The notes beneath the pieces were generated by a model that was given only the letters and a program-made list of their open reading frames with translations, was not told the DNA's origin and did not search any database. The position numbers and the translations under genes were made by a program. This document shows, piece by piece, positions 8,405-18,126 of a stretch of DNA of 64,000 bases. How positions within the stretch are numbered: position 1 is the stretch's first letter; every line of letters begins with the position of its first letter. The stretch is from Chitinophaga vietnamensis (lineage in GTDB: Bacteria > Bacteroidota > Bacteroidia > Chitinophagales > Chitinophagaceae): positions 558,001-622,000 of the forward strand of contig NZ_CABHMS010000001.1 of assembly GCF_902167635.1 (NCBI RefSeq), given 5' to 3'.

Positions 8405-9415
8405 TTACTTGCCTACTTTATCACCATCATAGGCCCATTTGATGTAGCTGGAGCCCCAGGTGAAACCGCCGCCGAAGGCGGCCATGATCAGGTTATCGCC
8501 TTTCTTCAATTGTTTTTCGTAGTCCCAGAGGCAGAGTGGAATAGTGCCTGCGGTGGTGTTGCCATAACGGTGGATGTTCATCATCACTTTTTCGTCGGGC
8601 AGTTCGATGTATTGGGAAGTGGCGGCAATGATACGTTTGTTGGCCTGGTGAGGCACGAGCCATGCGATGTCGCTGGCGTGGAGGTGATTGCGTTCCATCA
8701 CGGTTTTCGCGGCTTCGGCCATGTTGGCTACGGCGTATTTGAACACCATTTTACCTTCCTGGTACACAAAATGTTCGCGGTTGGTAACGGTTTCGATGGA
8801 GGCAGGTTTCACGGAACCTCCTGCTTTCATGTGGAGGTATTCGCGGCCATGGCCGTCGCTTTTGAGGATGCTGTCGATCAGGCCATATCCTTCTGTATTG
8901 GGTTCCAGCAGTACGCCGCCGGCGCCGTCGCCGAAGATGATGCAGGTGCTTCTGTCGGTATAGTCGATGATGGAGCTCATTTTATCTGCGCCGATCACCA
9001 TTACTTTCTGGTAGCGGCCACTTTCGATGAAGCGTGCACCGGTATCCAGTGCATAGAGGAAGCCGGAGCAGGCGGCGCTGATATCAAAGCCGAATGCATT
9101 ACGAGCGCCTATCTTGTCGGTAACAACGTTGGCAGTGGCCGGGAATGTCATGTCCGGCGTAACAGTGGCTACAATCAGCAGGTCGATGTCTTCCGGTGTG
9201 ATACCTCTCTTCTTGCAGATCTCAAGGGCAACCGGCACGCACAGATCGGAAGTACCTTTCCCTTCTCCCTTCAATATTCTTCTCTCAGAAATGCCCGTAC
9301 GGGTTAATATCCACTCGTCAGTCGTATCTACTAATTTCTCTAGTTCCTGGTTCGTGAGCACGTAGTCGGGAACATAGCCACCCACCGCTGTAATAGCGGC
9401 CGTTATTTTATTCAT
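8405..9415 (-). CDS. fabH: 3-oxoacyl-ACP synthase III
   Basis: Condenses an acyl-CoA primer with malonyl-ACP to start fatty acid synthesis. The 336-residue sequence carries the catalytic triad: Cys116 in ISAACSGFL, His256 in PHQANK and Asn286 in RYGNTTAG. The C-terminal GFTWGSSYIKW is also conserved. In this phylum the enzyme probably takes branched acyl-CoA primers, but that cannot be read here. It is divergent from ruvA and separated from it by about 190 bases holding ruvA's leader. Confidence 0.96.
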   Translation of the reverse strand: MNKITAAITAVGGYVPDYVLTNQELEKLVDTTDEWILTRTGISERRILKGEGKGTSDLCVPVALEICKKRGITPEDIDLLIVATVTPDMTFPATANVVTDKIGARNAFGFDISAACSGFLYALDTGARFIESGRYQKVMVIGADKMSSIIDYTDRSTCIIFGDGAGGVLLEPNTEGYGLIDSILKSDGHGREYLHMKAGGSVKPASIETVTNREHFVYQEGKMVFKYAVANMAEAAKTVMERNHLHASDIAWLVPHQANKRIIAATSQYIELPDEKVMMNIHRYGNTTAGTIPLCLWDYEKQLKKGDNLIMAAFGGGFTWGSSYIKWAYDGDKVGK

Positions 9416-9605
9416 ATGTAAGTAAATATGTGTTTAAATCGAGGCGTAAAAATACGATATAAACGAATATTTCCTAAAAAAGTCGAATATGAACCTGTTC
9501 AGGGGGTTGACAATCCGCTAAAAGTTAGCATCTTTGCCGGTATTACCGGAAATTCAATTTCATCAATTTCCGTAAGTTTGATTAAATTACCGAACCTTTT
9601 CCTGT

Positions 9606-10193
9606 ATGATCGCTTATTTGAATGGAAAACTGGCTTATAAGTCACCTGCGCTTGTTCACATCGATGTAAACGGGATAGGATACGAGGTCCAGATCAGCTT
9701 GAATACTTATTCCCGTATTCAGGATATGGATACCTGCAAGTTGTTAACTTTCCTGCACATCAAGGAAGATGCGCATACCCTGTACGGATTTTTTGAAGAA
9801 GCAGAGAGGAGCCTGTTCCTGCTGCTGATCAGTGTTTCCGGGATTGGTGCGGCCACGGCCCGGATGATGTTATCTTCTCTTCAACCGGAAGATATAGAAC
9901 GCGCTATTATGATGGAGAATGAAAAGATGCTGGAAAGTGTGAAAGGCATCGGCGCGAAAACAGCCAAACGTGTGATACTTGAGCTGAAAGACAAAATCAA
10001 GAAAGGAAAGGATACCGGCACACATTTATCGCTGCCTGTGAACAATACTATTCACGAAGATGCGTTAAATGCACTGGTGACTCTGGGGATAGCCCGGAAT
10101 ATGGCGGAATCGGCCATTGCCAGAGTTATGAAGAACGAACCACTATTGCAAAACTTGGAAGAGCTGATAAAGAAAGCCCTGAAGAGTTTATAA
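9606..10193 (+). CDS. ruvA: Holliday junction DNA helicase subunit RuvA
   Basis: A 195-residue protein that binds four-way junctions and loads RuvB. It has the N-terminal OB-fold (MIAYLNGKLAYKSP, IDVNGIGYEVQIS), two helix-hairpin-helix motifs (SVSGIGAATARMML and SVKGIGAKTAKRVI) and the C-terminal domain III that contacts RuvB. The leader contains TTGACA near 9505 and a near-consensus CATCTTTG box about 70-90 bases upstream. sprA starts 32 bases after the stop, so the two may be co-transcribed. Confidence 0.96.
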   Translation: MIAYLNGKLAYKSPALVHIDVNGIGYEVQISLNTYSRIQDMDTCKLLTFLHIKEDAHTLYGFFEEAERSLFLLLISVSGIGAATARMMLSSLQPEDIERAIMMENEKMLESVKGIGAKTAKRVILELKDKIKKGKDTGTHLSLPVNNTIHEDALNALVTLGIARNMAESAIARVMKNEPLLQNLEELIKKALKSL

Positions 10194-10225
10194 TTTATGT
10201 AGACCTCTATAAAAACCTATTTTTC

Positions 10226-13200
10226 TTGGCAAGAAAGACTTACTATGGTGCTTTTGCAGTAATAGGAATTGTATCTTTTATCATTGTTGACACTGCCGCC
10301 AGGGACCGTTCAGGAAGATTGAAATCGAGATTGTTGGAGAGAGCTGAGAGCTGGAAAGTGGATACCGTTATTCCCGGTAACACGACCCCGCCAGATTCGA
10401 GCAGAAAAGATACCTTGAAATATCCCTTGCAGGACAGACGAGGCCCCAGCATCACGGACCCATCGTCCAGGAATGCTATGGACCTGAAAGACCCCGCAAA
10501 TATCAACAAAACAGTAGAGTACGATCCCGTTACCAAACAATATACTGTTACCGAAAAAGTAGGTAACCAATATTACCGTAACCCAACGTATCTCAACTTC
10601 GATGAATTTTACAAACTCCAATCCAGCCAGAGTGAACAAAACTACTGGCAGAAAAGAGCCAGCGCCCTCGGTAACCTGAACCAGCGCGGTAATGGCCCCA
10701 GCCTCTATATGGGCAATAACCTCTTTGACCGCATCTTCGGCGGCAGCAAAGTGGATATCCGCCCGCAAGGTAGCCTGGACCTCACTTTCGGCTACCAGGG
10801 CCAGAATATCAAAAATCCCGTATTGGTGGAACAAGCCCGCAGAAACGGCGGCTTCAACTTCGATATGGGCATCAACATGAACGTTACCGGCAAGATCGGC
10901 GACAAACTTAAACTGATCACCAACTACAATACCCAGTCCACCTTTGATTTCGAAAACCAGATCAAACTGGAATATACCGGCTACAACGACGAGATCATTA
11001 AAAAGATTGAAGCGGGTAACGTGAGCTTCCCGCTGCGCAGCTCTCTCATCTCCGGTATACAATCGCTCTTCGGGGTGAAAACACAATTGCAGTTCGGCCG
11101 CCTCACCGTTACCAGCGTGCTTTCCAACCAGAAGTCGCAGAAGCAGAACCTGATGCTCAAAGGCGGTACCATGGTGCAGGATTATAATATCCGGGCAGAT
11201 GAATATGAAGACAACCGTCACTTCCTGCTGGCGCAATTCTTCCGTGATACCTTCAACTACGCCATGTCCAACCTGCCGATCATCCGTTCCTTATCCAATA
11301 TCAACAGGATTGAGGTATGGGTGACCAACAAAACCGGCGCCACCACGCAAACGCGTGACATCGTAGGTTTGATGGACCTTGGTGAAACAAACCCGTATAA
11401 CAAAACAGCGGTAAAGCCGCTCACCACTTCGCCCTTGCCCGACCGCGGCGCGAATGATCTCTTTCAAAACCTCATCAGGGACCCCGCCAGCCGCAACACC
11501 GGAACGGTCGTGAGCCGGCTCCTGGCATTGGGGCTGCAGCCCGTTTCGGAATTTGAAAAGACCTTCGCCCGCAAGCTCGACTCTACCGAATATACGGTGA
11601 ACAAACAGCTGGGATTCATCTCCCTGAATCAACAACTACAACCCGATGAAGTACTGGCAGTAGCCTATCAATATACGTACAATGGCCGCACCTACCAGGT
11701 TGGTGAATTTTCGCAGGATGTGCCGCCAGATCAGAACAACAGCGCCAACTCGCCCGTGCTGTTCCTGAAATTGCTGAAGGCTACATCCGCCAGGCCTACC
11801 TTGCCCATCTGGAAGCTGATGATGAAAAACATCTACAGCACCGGCGCTTTCGGCGTTACTAAAGAAGATTTTAAACTGGACGTATTCTATAAAGATCCCG
11901 GCGCTGAAGGCAGGCCACCCAGCGATAAACGCTACCTGCCCGACGCCAAAGGCGAATTCGCCGGCGCGCCCATCATCACGGTGCTTAACCTCGATCGTCT
12001 CAACAACCAGCTCGATCCACAACCGGATGGCGTGTTCGACTACGTGGAAGGCTATACGATCAATTCGCTCAATGGTAAAGTAATGTTCCCCATGCTGGAA
12101 CCCTTTGCCGGCGGCCTCAAGAAGGCCTTCGGCGGAGATGTTACGCTGGAAAAACAATATCTCTATAATGTACTGTACGACTCCATCAAAGTAGTGGCCC
12201 AACAGTTCCCGCAACTGAACCGCTATGTGATCCGCGGATCGTATAAGTCGGCCAACTCCTCCGAGATACTACTCGGCGCCGGTACCATCCCACCGGGATC
12301 GGTAACGGTAACCGCCGGCGGACAGATGCTCCGCGAAAACGTGGACTACGTCATCGATTACAACCTGGGCAGGCTCAAGATCATCAATGGCGGTATCCTT
12401 AACTCCGGCGTGCCTATCAATGTGCAGTTTGAAAACAATGCGCTCTTCGGACAACAGGTACGTAACTACTTCGGTACCCGCCTCGATTATCTGGTGAATG
12501 ATAAACTGAGCATCGGCGGTACCATCGTGCGCATGAGTGAAAGGCCCTACTATCAGAAAGTGAACTACGGTGAAGACCCCATCAAAAACACCATGGTAGG
12601 TCTCGACGTGAACTATAACTCGCAATGGAAAGGGCTGAACCGCTTCCTCGACAAGCTGCCCAATTACAAGCCTACTTCGCCTTCCAATATCCTTTTCACC
12701 GGTGAGGTGGCGCGCTTGTTCCCAGGTCACAGTAAACTGATCAATGAACCTGGCAGCCGTTCCGGTACTTCTTATATCGACGATTTTGAAGGCGTGAAAA
12801 GTGGTTATGATCTCAAGTTCCCTGCTACTTCATGGGCACTGGCCTCTACGCCGAAAGGCGCTACTGATGCCAGCGGGCGCGTGCTCTTCCCCGAAGCGGA
12901 ATTGAGCAACAACCTCGACTATGGTAAGAACAGGGCTAAACTGGCCTGGTATATCATTGAGCCTACCTTGCAGATACCCAAGTCGCCAGGCCTGCCTAAC
13001 GGTATCTCTGTAGATGATCAGTCGGACCCGCGCGTAAGGTTGGTATACCAGAAGGAAGTGTTCAAGAACAGGTCTACCGACTTCGGACAGAGCCAGCTCA
13101 GCACCCTTGACCTCGCGTATTATCCCACAGAGCGCGGCCCTTACAACTTTACCAGCAGCCCCATAGCGATGGACCGCAATGGCCGTCTGGCGCGCCCGCA

Positions 13201-16200
13201 GGGCAAATGGGGCGGTATCATGCGCGCCATTGACAACAGCGATTTCGAAACAGCCAATATCGAATACATCGAATTCTGGATACAGGATCCGTTTATCAAA
13301 CAGCCCACCAGCAGCGGCGGTTCGCTGTACTTCAACCTGGGTAATGTATCGGAAGATATCCTGAAAGACTCGAAGAAATTCTTCGAGAATGGTATGCCCG
13401 ATCCTACACAGGACCCGAACAAGATCGATTCGTCCAAATGGGGCCGCCAGCCTAAGTTCCAGCAGCAGATCACCCAGGCCTTCGATAATGATCCTAACAT
13501 CCGCGCCTACCAGGACGTAGGTTATGATGGTTTGAGATCCGCTGATGAACAATTCTTCTTCAAGTCTTATCTCGACTCCCTGCGCATGAACTTCGGTAAC
13601 GGCGCACCGGTTGTAACGCAGGCACAGATGGACCCCGCCAACGATGACTACCGCCACTACCGCAATGGCGATTATGATGCGCATGGCACCAAAATACTGG
13701 GTCGCTATAAAAGCTATAGCAACCCGGAAGGCAACTCGCCGGTATCTGATCCGAAATCAACTTACTCCACCGCCGCTACCAATATCCCCGAATCAGAAGA
13801 CCTGAACAGGGATAACACCATGAACGAAACGGAAGAATATTTCCAATACCGCGTAGACCTGAAACCCGGTATGCAGGTGGGTTCCAACTTCATCGTAGAT
13901 AAAATAGATGCCGCAGTAGACCTGCCTAACGGTCAGCATACCACTGAAACCTGGTACCAGTTCAAAGTACCGCTGAACCAGTTCAATGCGAAAGTGGGTA
14001 ACATCCCCGACTTCAAGTCGATACGTTTCATGCGTATGTTCCTCACCAACTTCAGCGACTCTGTGGTGCTGCGTTTCGCTAAACTGGAGCTGGTGCGTAA
14101 TCAATGGCGCCGTTACATGTACGAGCTGAAACCCGGTGATCCAGTGCCTTTGGACAACAGCACTACTTTCAATTCTTCTGCGGTGAACATCGAAGAGAAC
14201 TCTTCCCGCACGCCCATACCGTATGTGCTGCCTCCCGGCGTTGTGCGCCAGAACACCATCAGCACCAACAACACCACCTTGCAGCTGAATGAGCAATCGC
14301 TTTCGGTGCAGGTGTGTAACCTGAAAGATGGCGAGGTGCGCGCGCTGTACAAGACGCTCAACATGGACCTCCGTCAGTATAAGAAGATGCAGATGTATAT
14401 CCACGCAGAAGCAGTGGAAAATGCCAATGCACTGAAAGATGGACAGATACAGGCTGTGATCCGTGTGGGTAGCGACTTTGTAAGCAACTATTACGAATAC
14501 CGCATACCGCTGAAAGTGACCGATTGGAATGGTCCTAAAACTGCGCTTGACATCTGGCCGGAGCGTAACAATATGGAGTTGATCATGCAGCGATTCAGTC
14601 AGCTGAAACAGAAACGCAATATGTGCGATTCCTGTACGCCGCTGTTGCCCTATCCTGCTACGCCGCAAGCCGATGAATTTGGTAACTACATGACGGTAGT
14701 TGGTAACCCCAGCCTCGGTGATGCCCGTACCATGATGATCGGTATCCTGAACCCGAAAGATGATGGTTTGCCGCATTGCGCAGAAGTATGGCTCGATGAA
14801 TTAAGATTGACCGACTTCGATGAAAAAGGCGGCTACGCAGCCCTCGCCAGGATGGACATTCAGCTGTCCGACCTTGGAACGATATCCGTTTCGGGAAATA
14901 TGCACACCGCAGGATTTGGTAATATCGACCAACGAGTGAATGAACGTTTCCGCGATAACTTCCTGCAATACGATGCTGCCGCTAACCTCGATCTGGGCAA
15001 GCTCCTGCCCAGGCGTGCGGGCATGTCTATCCCTGTGTATGCCGGTTATTCGCAATCGGTCAGCAATCCGGAATATGATCCCTATGATCTCGATATCAAG
15101 TTGAAAGATAAATTGCTGCTGGCGCGGAACCGCACCGAGCGCGATTCCATACGGAAGAATGCGCAGGATTTTCAGTCCATCACCAGCCTTAACTTCACGA
15201 ATGTGCGTAAGCTGTCGATGAACAAGAAGAAGCATCATCTATGGGATATTGAGAACTTTGATATCAGTTATTCTTTCTCGCAGATATTGCGTCATAATCC
15301 GCTCATTCAAAACGACGTGCTCACGAAACACCGTGGGGGCCTGGGTTACAACTATGCCGGACAACCACATTTTATTGAGCCGTTCAAGAACCTGATCAAA
15401 ACAAAAACGCATTGGCTGGATCTCATCCGCGATTTCAACATCAACTATGTGCCGTCGATCATCAGTTTCAGAGCGGATATTTCCCGGCAGTTTGGCGCTA
15501 CCCGTGTGCGTAACGTGGGCGGCGATATGAAATACCAGTTGCCGGAAACATACAACAAGTACTTTACGTTCGACCGTTATTATACATTGAAATGGGATCT
15601 TACCCACAGCTTCAACCTGGAGTTCAACGCGGTGAACAATGCCCGTATCGATGAGCCGAATGGCCGCATCAACACCTCTGCGAAGAGAGATACGGTATGG
15701 GGCAATTTCTGGAAGGGAGGACGCAATACCAACTACATGCAGAATGTGAACTTCACGTACACCTTGCCTACGGCGAAGTTCCCGGCATTGAGCTGGACCA
15801 ACATCGCGGTGGCCTACCGTACGGAATACCGCTGGAATGGCGCCTCACTGCTGGCATTGTACCTGGGTAACGCCATCGAAAATACGCAGCAGAAAACGCT
15901 CACCGCAGAGTTTAAATTTACGGAGCTGTATAACAAGTCCAAGTTCCTGCGTGCGATCAATATGCGCAAACAGCAGAACAATAACAGCAACGCACAGAAT
16001 AATAAGAATGGCCAGCAGCAAGGCAAGAACCAGGCCCCGCAGCCTACTGCCGACGATATCTCCCCATGGGTGAAAGCTGTGCTCAAGCCGTTGATGATGA
16101 TCAAACGTATCGGCTTTAACTACAATGAAAATGCCGGCACACGTTTACCTGGTTATCTCGACAGTACCAAAATACTTGGTATGAACTGGGCTTCCATGGC

Positions 16201-17506
16201 GCCAGGCATCAAGTTCGTAATGGGTTACCAGCCAGATAGAAAATGGATGGATAATTTTGCGAAGAAAGGATTGATCACACCGGATACCTTGTTCAACATC
16301 CAGTTCCAGCAACAGTTCACCCAGCGTTGGGATGCACAGGCGCAGCTGGAGCCATTCAACGATCTGCGTATCGATCTGAGCATGACCAAGTCGTTTACCA
16401 AAACGCATACTGAACTGTTCAAGACAATTAGCGATACCACCGGGTTCCAGCACCTGAGCCCTTATGATGCCGGTGGCTTCGAGATCACGTATATCGCCAT
16501 CCAGACGATGTTTGGACAGATCACAACGAAAGATGGTATCTCTGAAACATTCCGGAGATTCGAAGCATATCGTAACGAGATATCGCAACGCCTCGGCGCC
16601 TCTAACCCGTACAACAAAGATCCGAGCGTACCTTACTATGATCCCAAAGATCCGACTTACCGTTACGGCTATACGAGATATGCGCAGGATGTGCTGATAC
16701 CGGCCTTCCTGGCGGCTTACACAGGTAAGAGCCCCGACAGGATCGGCCTGCTCAAACAAGGTAACGACAACGTAAGGAGTAACCCGTTCAGTAATTTCTT
16801 CCCGAAACCTAACTGGCGGGTAACGTATAATGGCCTTACCAAACTGGAGCCGTTCAAGAGCTTCCTCACGAACTTCACCATCACGCATGCCTATACCGGT
16901 ACGCTGAGCATGAACTCGTACAATACTTCCATGTACTTCGAAGATCCGCGGCTGGCGGGCTACCCGGCGTTCAGGGATACCGTGTCAGGTAACTACTATC
17001 CGTACTTCCTGGTGCCGAACCTCACGCTCACAGAGGCCTTTGCGCCACTCATCGGTATCGATGTTACGTTTACAAACAGCCTCAATGCCCGTTTCGAGTT
17101 CCGTAAGAGCAGGTCGCTCAGTCTCAGCCTGATCGACTACCAGCTCACCGAATTGCGCTCCAGCGAGATCATCATGGGCGCCGGCTACCGTGTACGCGGC
17201 CTCGCCCTGCCCTTCGCGGTGAACAAGAGCGGCGCCAGGAAATTGAACAACGACCTGAACTTCAGGCTGGACCTCAGTTTCAGGGATGATAAAACCGCTA
17301 ACAACCGCCTCGATGCCGATATCGTGATACCTACCAGCGGCCAGAAAGTGATCGGTATCGCGCCTTCTATCGATTATGTAGTGAATAATCGTTTGAACCT
17401 GCGCTTCTTCTACGACCGCAGACAAACCATCCCCGTGATCTCTACGGCTTACCCGATCACAACTACACGTGGTGGTATTACCTTCCGGTTTGTATTATCA
17501 CAATAA
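10226..17506 (+). CDS. sprA: Gliding motility / type IX secretion outer-membrane translocon SprA (Sov)
   Basis: A 2426-residue protein, close to the usual size of SprA, which forms the giant beta-barrel channel of the type IX secretion system in the outer membrane. An N-terminal signal sequence (YYGAFAVIGIVSFIIV) is followed by long beta-rich stretches with recurrent aromatic/glycine strand patterns. The final ITTTRGGITFRFVLSQ resembles a terminal barrel strand. A low-complexity Asn/Gln segment lies near residue 1915-1935. The start is a TTG; the next in-frame ATG would delete the signal peptide. It follows ruvA closely and is closed by a double hairpin. Confidence 0.95.
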   Translation: MARKTYYGAFAVIGIVSFIIVDTAARDRSGRLKSRLLERAESWKVDTVIPGNTTPPDSSRKDTLKYPLQDRRGPSITDPSSRNAMDLKDPANINKTVEYDPVTKQYTVTEKVGNQYYRNPTYLNFDEFYKLQSSQSEQNYWQKRASALGNLNQRGNGPSLYMGNNLFDRIFGGSKVDIRPQGSLDLTFGYQGQNIKNPVLVEQARRNGGFNFDMGINMNVTGKIGDKLKLITNYNTQSTFDFENQIKLEYTGYNDEIIKKIEAGNVSFPLRSSLISGIQSLFGVKTQLQFGRLTVTSVLSNQKSQKQNLMLKGGTMVQDYNIRADEYEDNRHFLLAQFFRDTFNYAMSNLPIIRSLSNINRIEVWVTNKTGATTQTRDIVGLMDLGETNPYNKTAVKPLTTSPLPDRGANDLFQNLIRDPASRNTGTVVSRLLALGLQPVSEFEKTFARKLDSTEYTVNKQLGFISLNQQLQPDEVLAVAYQYTYNGRTYQVGEFSQDVPPDQNNSANSPVLFLKLLKATSARPTLPIWKLMMKNIYSTGAFGVTKEDFKLDVFYKDPGAEGRPPSDKRYLPDAKGEFAGAPIITVLNLDRLNNQLDPQPDGVFDYVEGYTINSLNGKVMFPMLEPFAGGLKKAFGGDVTLEKQYLYNVLYDSIKVVAQQFPQLNRYVIRGSYKSANSSEILLGAGTIPPGSVTVTAGGQMLRENVDYVIDYNLGRLKIINGGILNSGVPINVQFENNALFGQQVRNYFGTRLDYLVNDKLSIGGTIVRMSERPYYQKVNYGEDPIKNTMVGLDVNYNSQWKGLNRFLDKLPNYKPTSPSNILFTGEVARLFPGHSKLINEPGSRSGTSYIDDFEGVKSGYDLKFPATSWALASTPKGATDASGRVLFPEAELSNNLDYGKNRAKLAWYIIEPTLQIPKSPGLPNGISVDDQSDPRVRLVYQKEVFKNRSTDFGQSQLSTLDLAYYPTERGPYNFTSSPIAMDRNGRLARPQGKWGGIMRAIDNSDFETANIEYIEFWIQDPFIKQPTSSGGSLYFNLGNVSEDILKDSKKFFENGMPDPTQDPNKIDSSKWGRQPKFQQQITQAFDNDPNIRAYQDVGYDGLRSADEQFFFKSYLDSLRMNFGNGAPVVTQAQMDPANDDYRHYRNGDYDAHGTKILGRYKSYSNPEGNSPVSDPKSTYSTAATNIPESEDLNRDNTMNETEEYFQYRVDLKPGMQVGSNFIVDKIDAAVDLPNGQHTTETWYQFKVPLNQFNAKVGNIPDFKSIRFMRMFLTNFSDSVVLRFAKLELVRNQWRRYMYELKPGDPVPLDNSTTFNSSAVNIEENSSRTPIPYVLPPGVVRQNTISTNNTTLQLNEQSLSVQVCNLKDGEVRALYKTLNMDLRQYKKMQMYIHAEAVENANALKDGQIQAVIRVGSDFVSNYYEYRIPLKVTDWNGPKTALDIWPERNNMELIMQRFSQLKQKRNMCDSCTPLLPYPATPQADEFGNYMTVVGNPSLGDARTMMIGILNPKDDGLPHCAEVWLDELRLTDFDEKGGYAALARMDIQLSDLGTISVSGNMHTAGFGNIDQRVNERFRDNFLQYDAAANLDLGKLLPRRAGMSIPVYAGYSQSVSNPEYDPYDLDIKLKDKLLLARNRTERDSIRKNAQDFQSITSLNFTNVRKLSMNKKKHHLWDIENFDISYSFSQILRHNPLIQNDVLTKHRGGLGYNYAGQPHFIEPFKNLIKTKTHWLDLIRDFNINYVPSIISFRADISRQFGATRVRNVGGDMKYQLPETYNKYFTFDRYYTLKWDLTHSFNLEFNAVNNARIDEPNGRINTSAKRDTVWGNFWKGGRNTNYMQNVNFTYTLPTAKFPALSWTNIAVAYRTEYRWNGASLLALYLGNAIENTQQKTLTAEFKFTELYNKSKFLRAINMRKQQNNNSNAQNNKNGQQQGKNQAPQPTADDISPWVKAVLKPLMMIKRIGFNYNENAGTRLPGYLDSTKILGMNWASMAPGIKFVMGYQPDRKWMDNFAKKGLITPDTLFNIQFQQQFTQRWDAQAQLEPFNDLRIDLSMTKSFTKTHTELFKTISDTTGFQHLSPYDAGGFEITYIAIQTMFGQITTKDGISETFRRFEAYRNEISQRLGASNPYNKDPSVPYYDPKDPTYRYGYTRYAQDVLIPAFLAAYTGKSPDRIGLLKQGNDNVRSNPFSNFFPKPNWRVTYNGLTKLEPFKSFLTNFTITHAYTGTLSMNSYNTSMYFEDPRLAGYPAFRDTVSGNYYPYFLVPNLTLTEAFAPLIGIDVTFTNSLNARFEFRKSRSLSLSLIDYQLTELRSSEIIMGAGYRVRGLALPFAVNKSGARKLNNDLNFRLDLSFRDDKTANNRLDADIVIPTSGQKVIGIAPSIDYVVNNRLNLRFFYDRRQTIPVISTAYPITTTRGGITFRFVLSQ

Positions 17507-17509
17507 ATA

Positions 17510-17655
17510 ATTAATAATTAAAAAGCCCTTGAAGCGCTCAAAGCGCTTCAAGGGCTTCTAGCCTTGTATGCTTCAAATGTTTTCAATAGTTTGCCTATTG
17601 CGGTTTCCGGCCCTTGAAGCGCTCAAAGCGCTTCAAGGGCTTTTTAATTATTAAT
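17510..17655. terminator. Double hairpin nested in a larger inverted repeat
   Basis: Two nearly identical hairpins occur here. 17524-17556 has a 15-bp perfect stem with loop CAA; 17610-17640 has a 14-bp perfect stem with the same loop. An AT flank before the first (ATTAATAATTAAAA) is the reverse complement of the flank after the second, so the left arm of one can also pair with the right arm of the other. It terminates sprA; the last T-rich part runs into the promoter of the next gene. Confidence 0.85.
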
Positions 17656-17668
17656 TTGTTTTTTCTCC

Positions 17669-17676
17669 TATCTTTG
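17669..17676 (+). promoter_or_regulatory. -7 promoter box of the cysteine-rich protein operon
   Basis: TATCTTTG fits TAnnTTTG and ends 7 bases before the ATG at 17684, implying a leader of only a few bases. It abuts the double terminator hairpin. Confidence 0.5.
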
Positions 17677-17683
17677 CGGCGAA

Positions 17684-18055
17684 ATGAAATACCTGCTCAT
17701 CATATGTATCTTCGTAGGGCTATTGCTGGAGAATTTCAGCAAAGGCCTGATCGTGATGCAGTATTGGGCCAACGAAACCTTCATTGCACAGAACCTTTGC
17801 GAAAACAGGGATAAACCACAGCTGCATTGTAATGGTAAATGTCACCTGAAGAAACAGCTCGACAGGGATTCCCGGCAAGACAAAGAAAGCAACAACGGCA
17901 AAGAACGTTTTGAAGTAATGTATGTAGATGTGTTGCAACAGTTCCATCTGCAACCCGCTACCAGCGAGATTTCCAAGACATCTTCCTATAGAGACCCCGC
18001 TATCAGCGCTCCTGTATTTGCCATTTTCCATCCCCCTCAGTGGCAGCTCAGTTAA
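17684..18055 (+). CDS. Small exported cysteine-rich protein, conserved in Bacteroidota
   Basis: A 123-residue protein with an N-terminal hydrophobic segment (YLLIICIFVGLLLENF) and a conserved core: LCENRDKPQLHCNGKCHLKK contains three cysteines and two histidines in 20 residues. The C-terminal part is charged and then poorly conserved. I recognise this as a recurrent small protein of the phylum, usually annotated hypothetical. It heads an apparent operon with a TonB-dependent receptor and a lipoprotein with a CQCC motif; metal or heme handling is suggested by context and residues only. Confidence 0.75.
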   Translation: MKYLLIICIFVGLLLENFSKGLIVMQYWANETFIAQNLCENRDKPQLHCNGKCHLKKQLDRDSRQDKESNNGKERFEVMYVDVLQQFHLQPATSEISKTSSYRDPAISAPVFAIFHPPQWQLS

Positions 18056-18126
18056 TCCATCCTTTCTATCTACCTAATTAACCAATCTGGTGGCGCACGC
18101 GCCTGGCCAGGCCATTATTGCATTTC

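Noticed and set aside
9428-9640. 70-codon plus-strand frame upstream of ruvA
   Set aside because: Overlaps the ruvA start in another frame and runs through its leader; no family resemblance.
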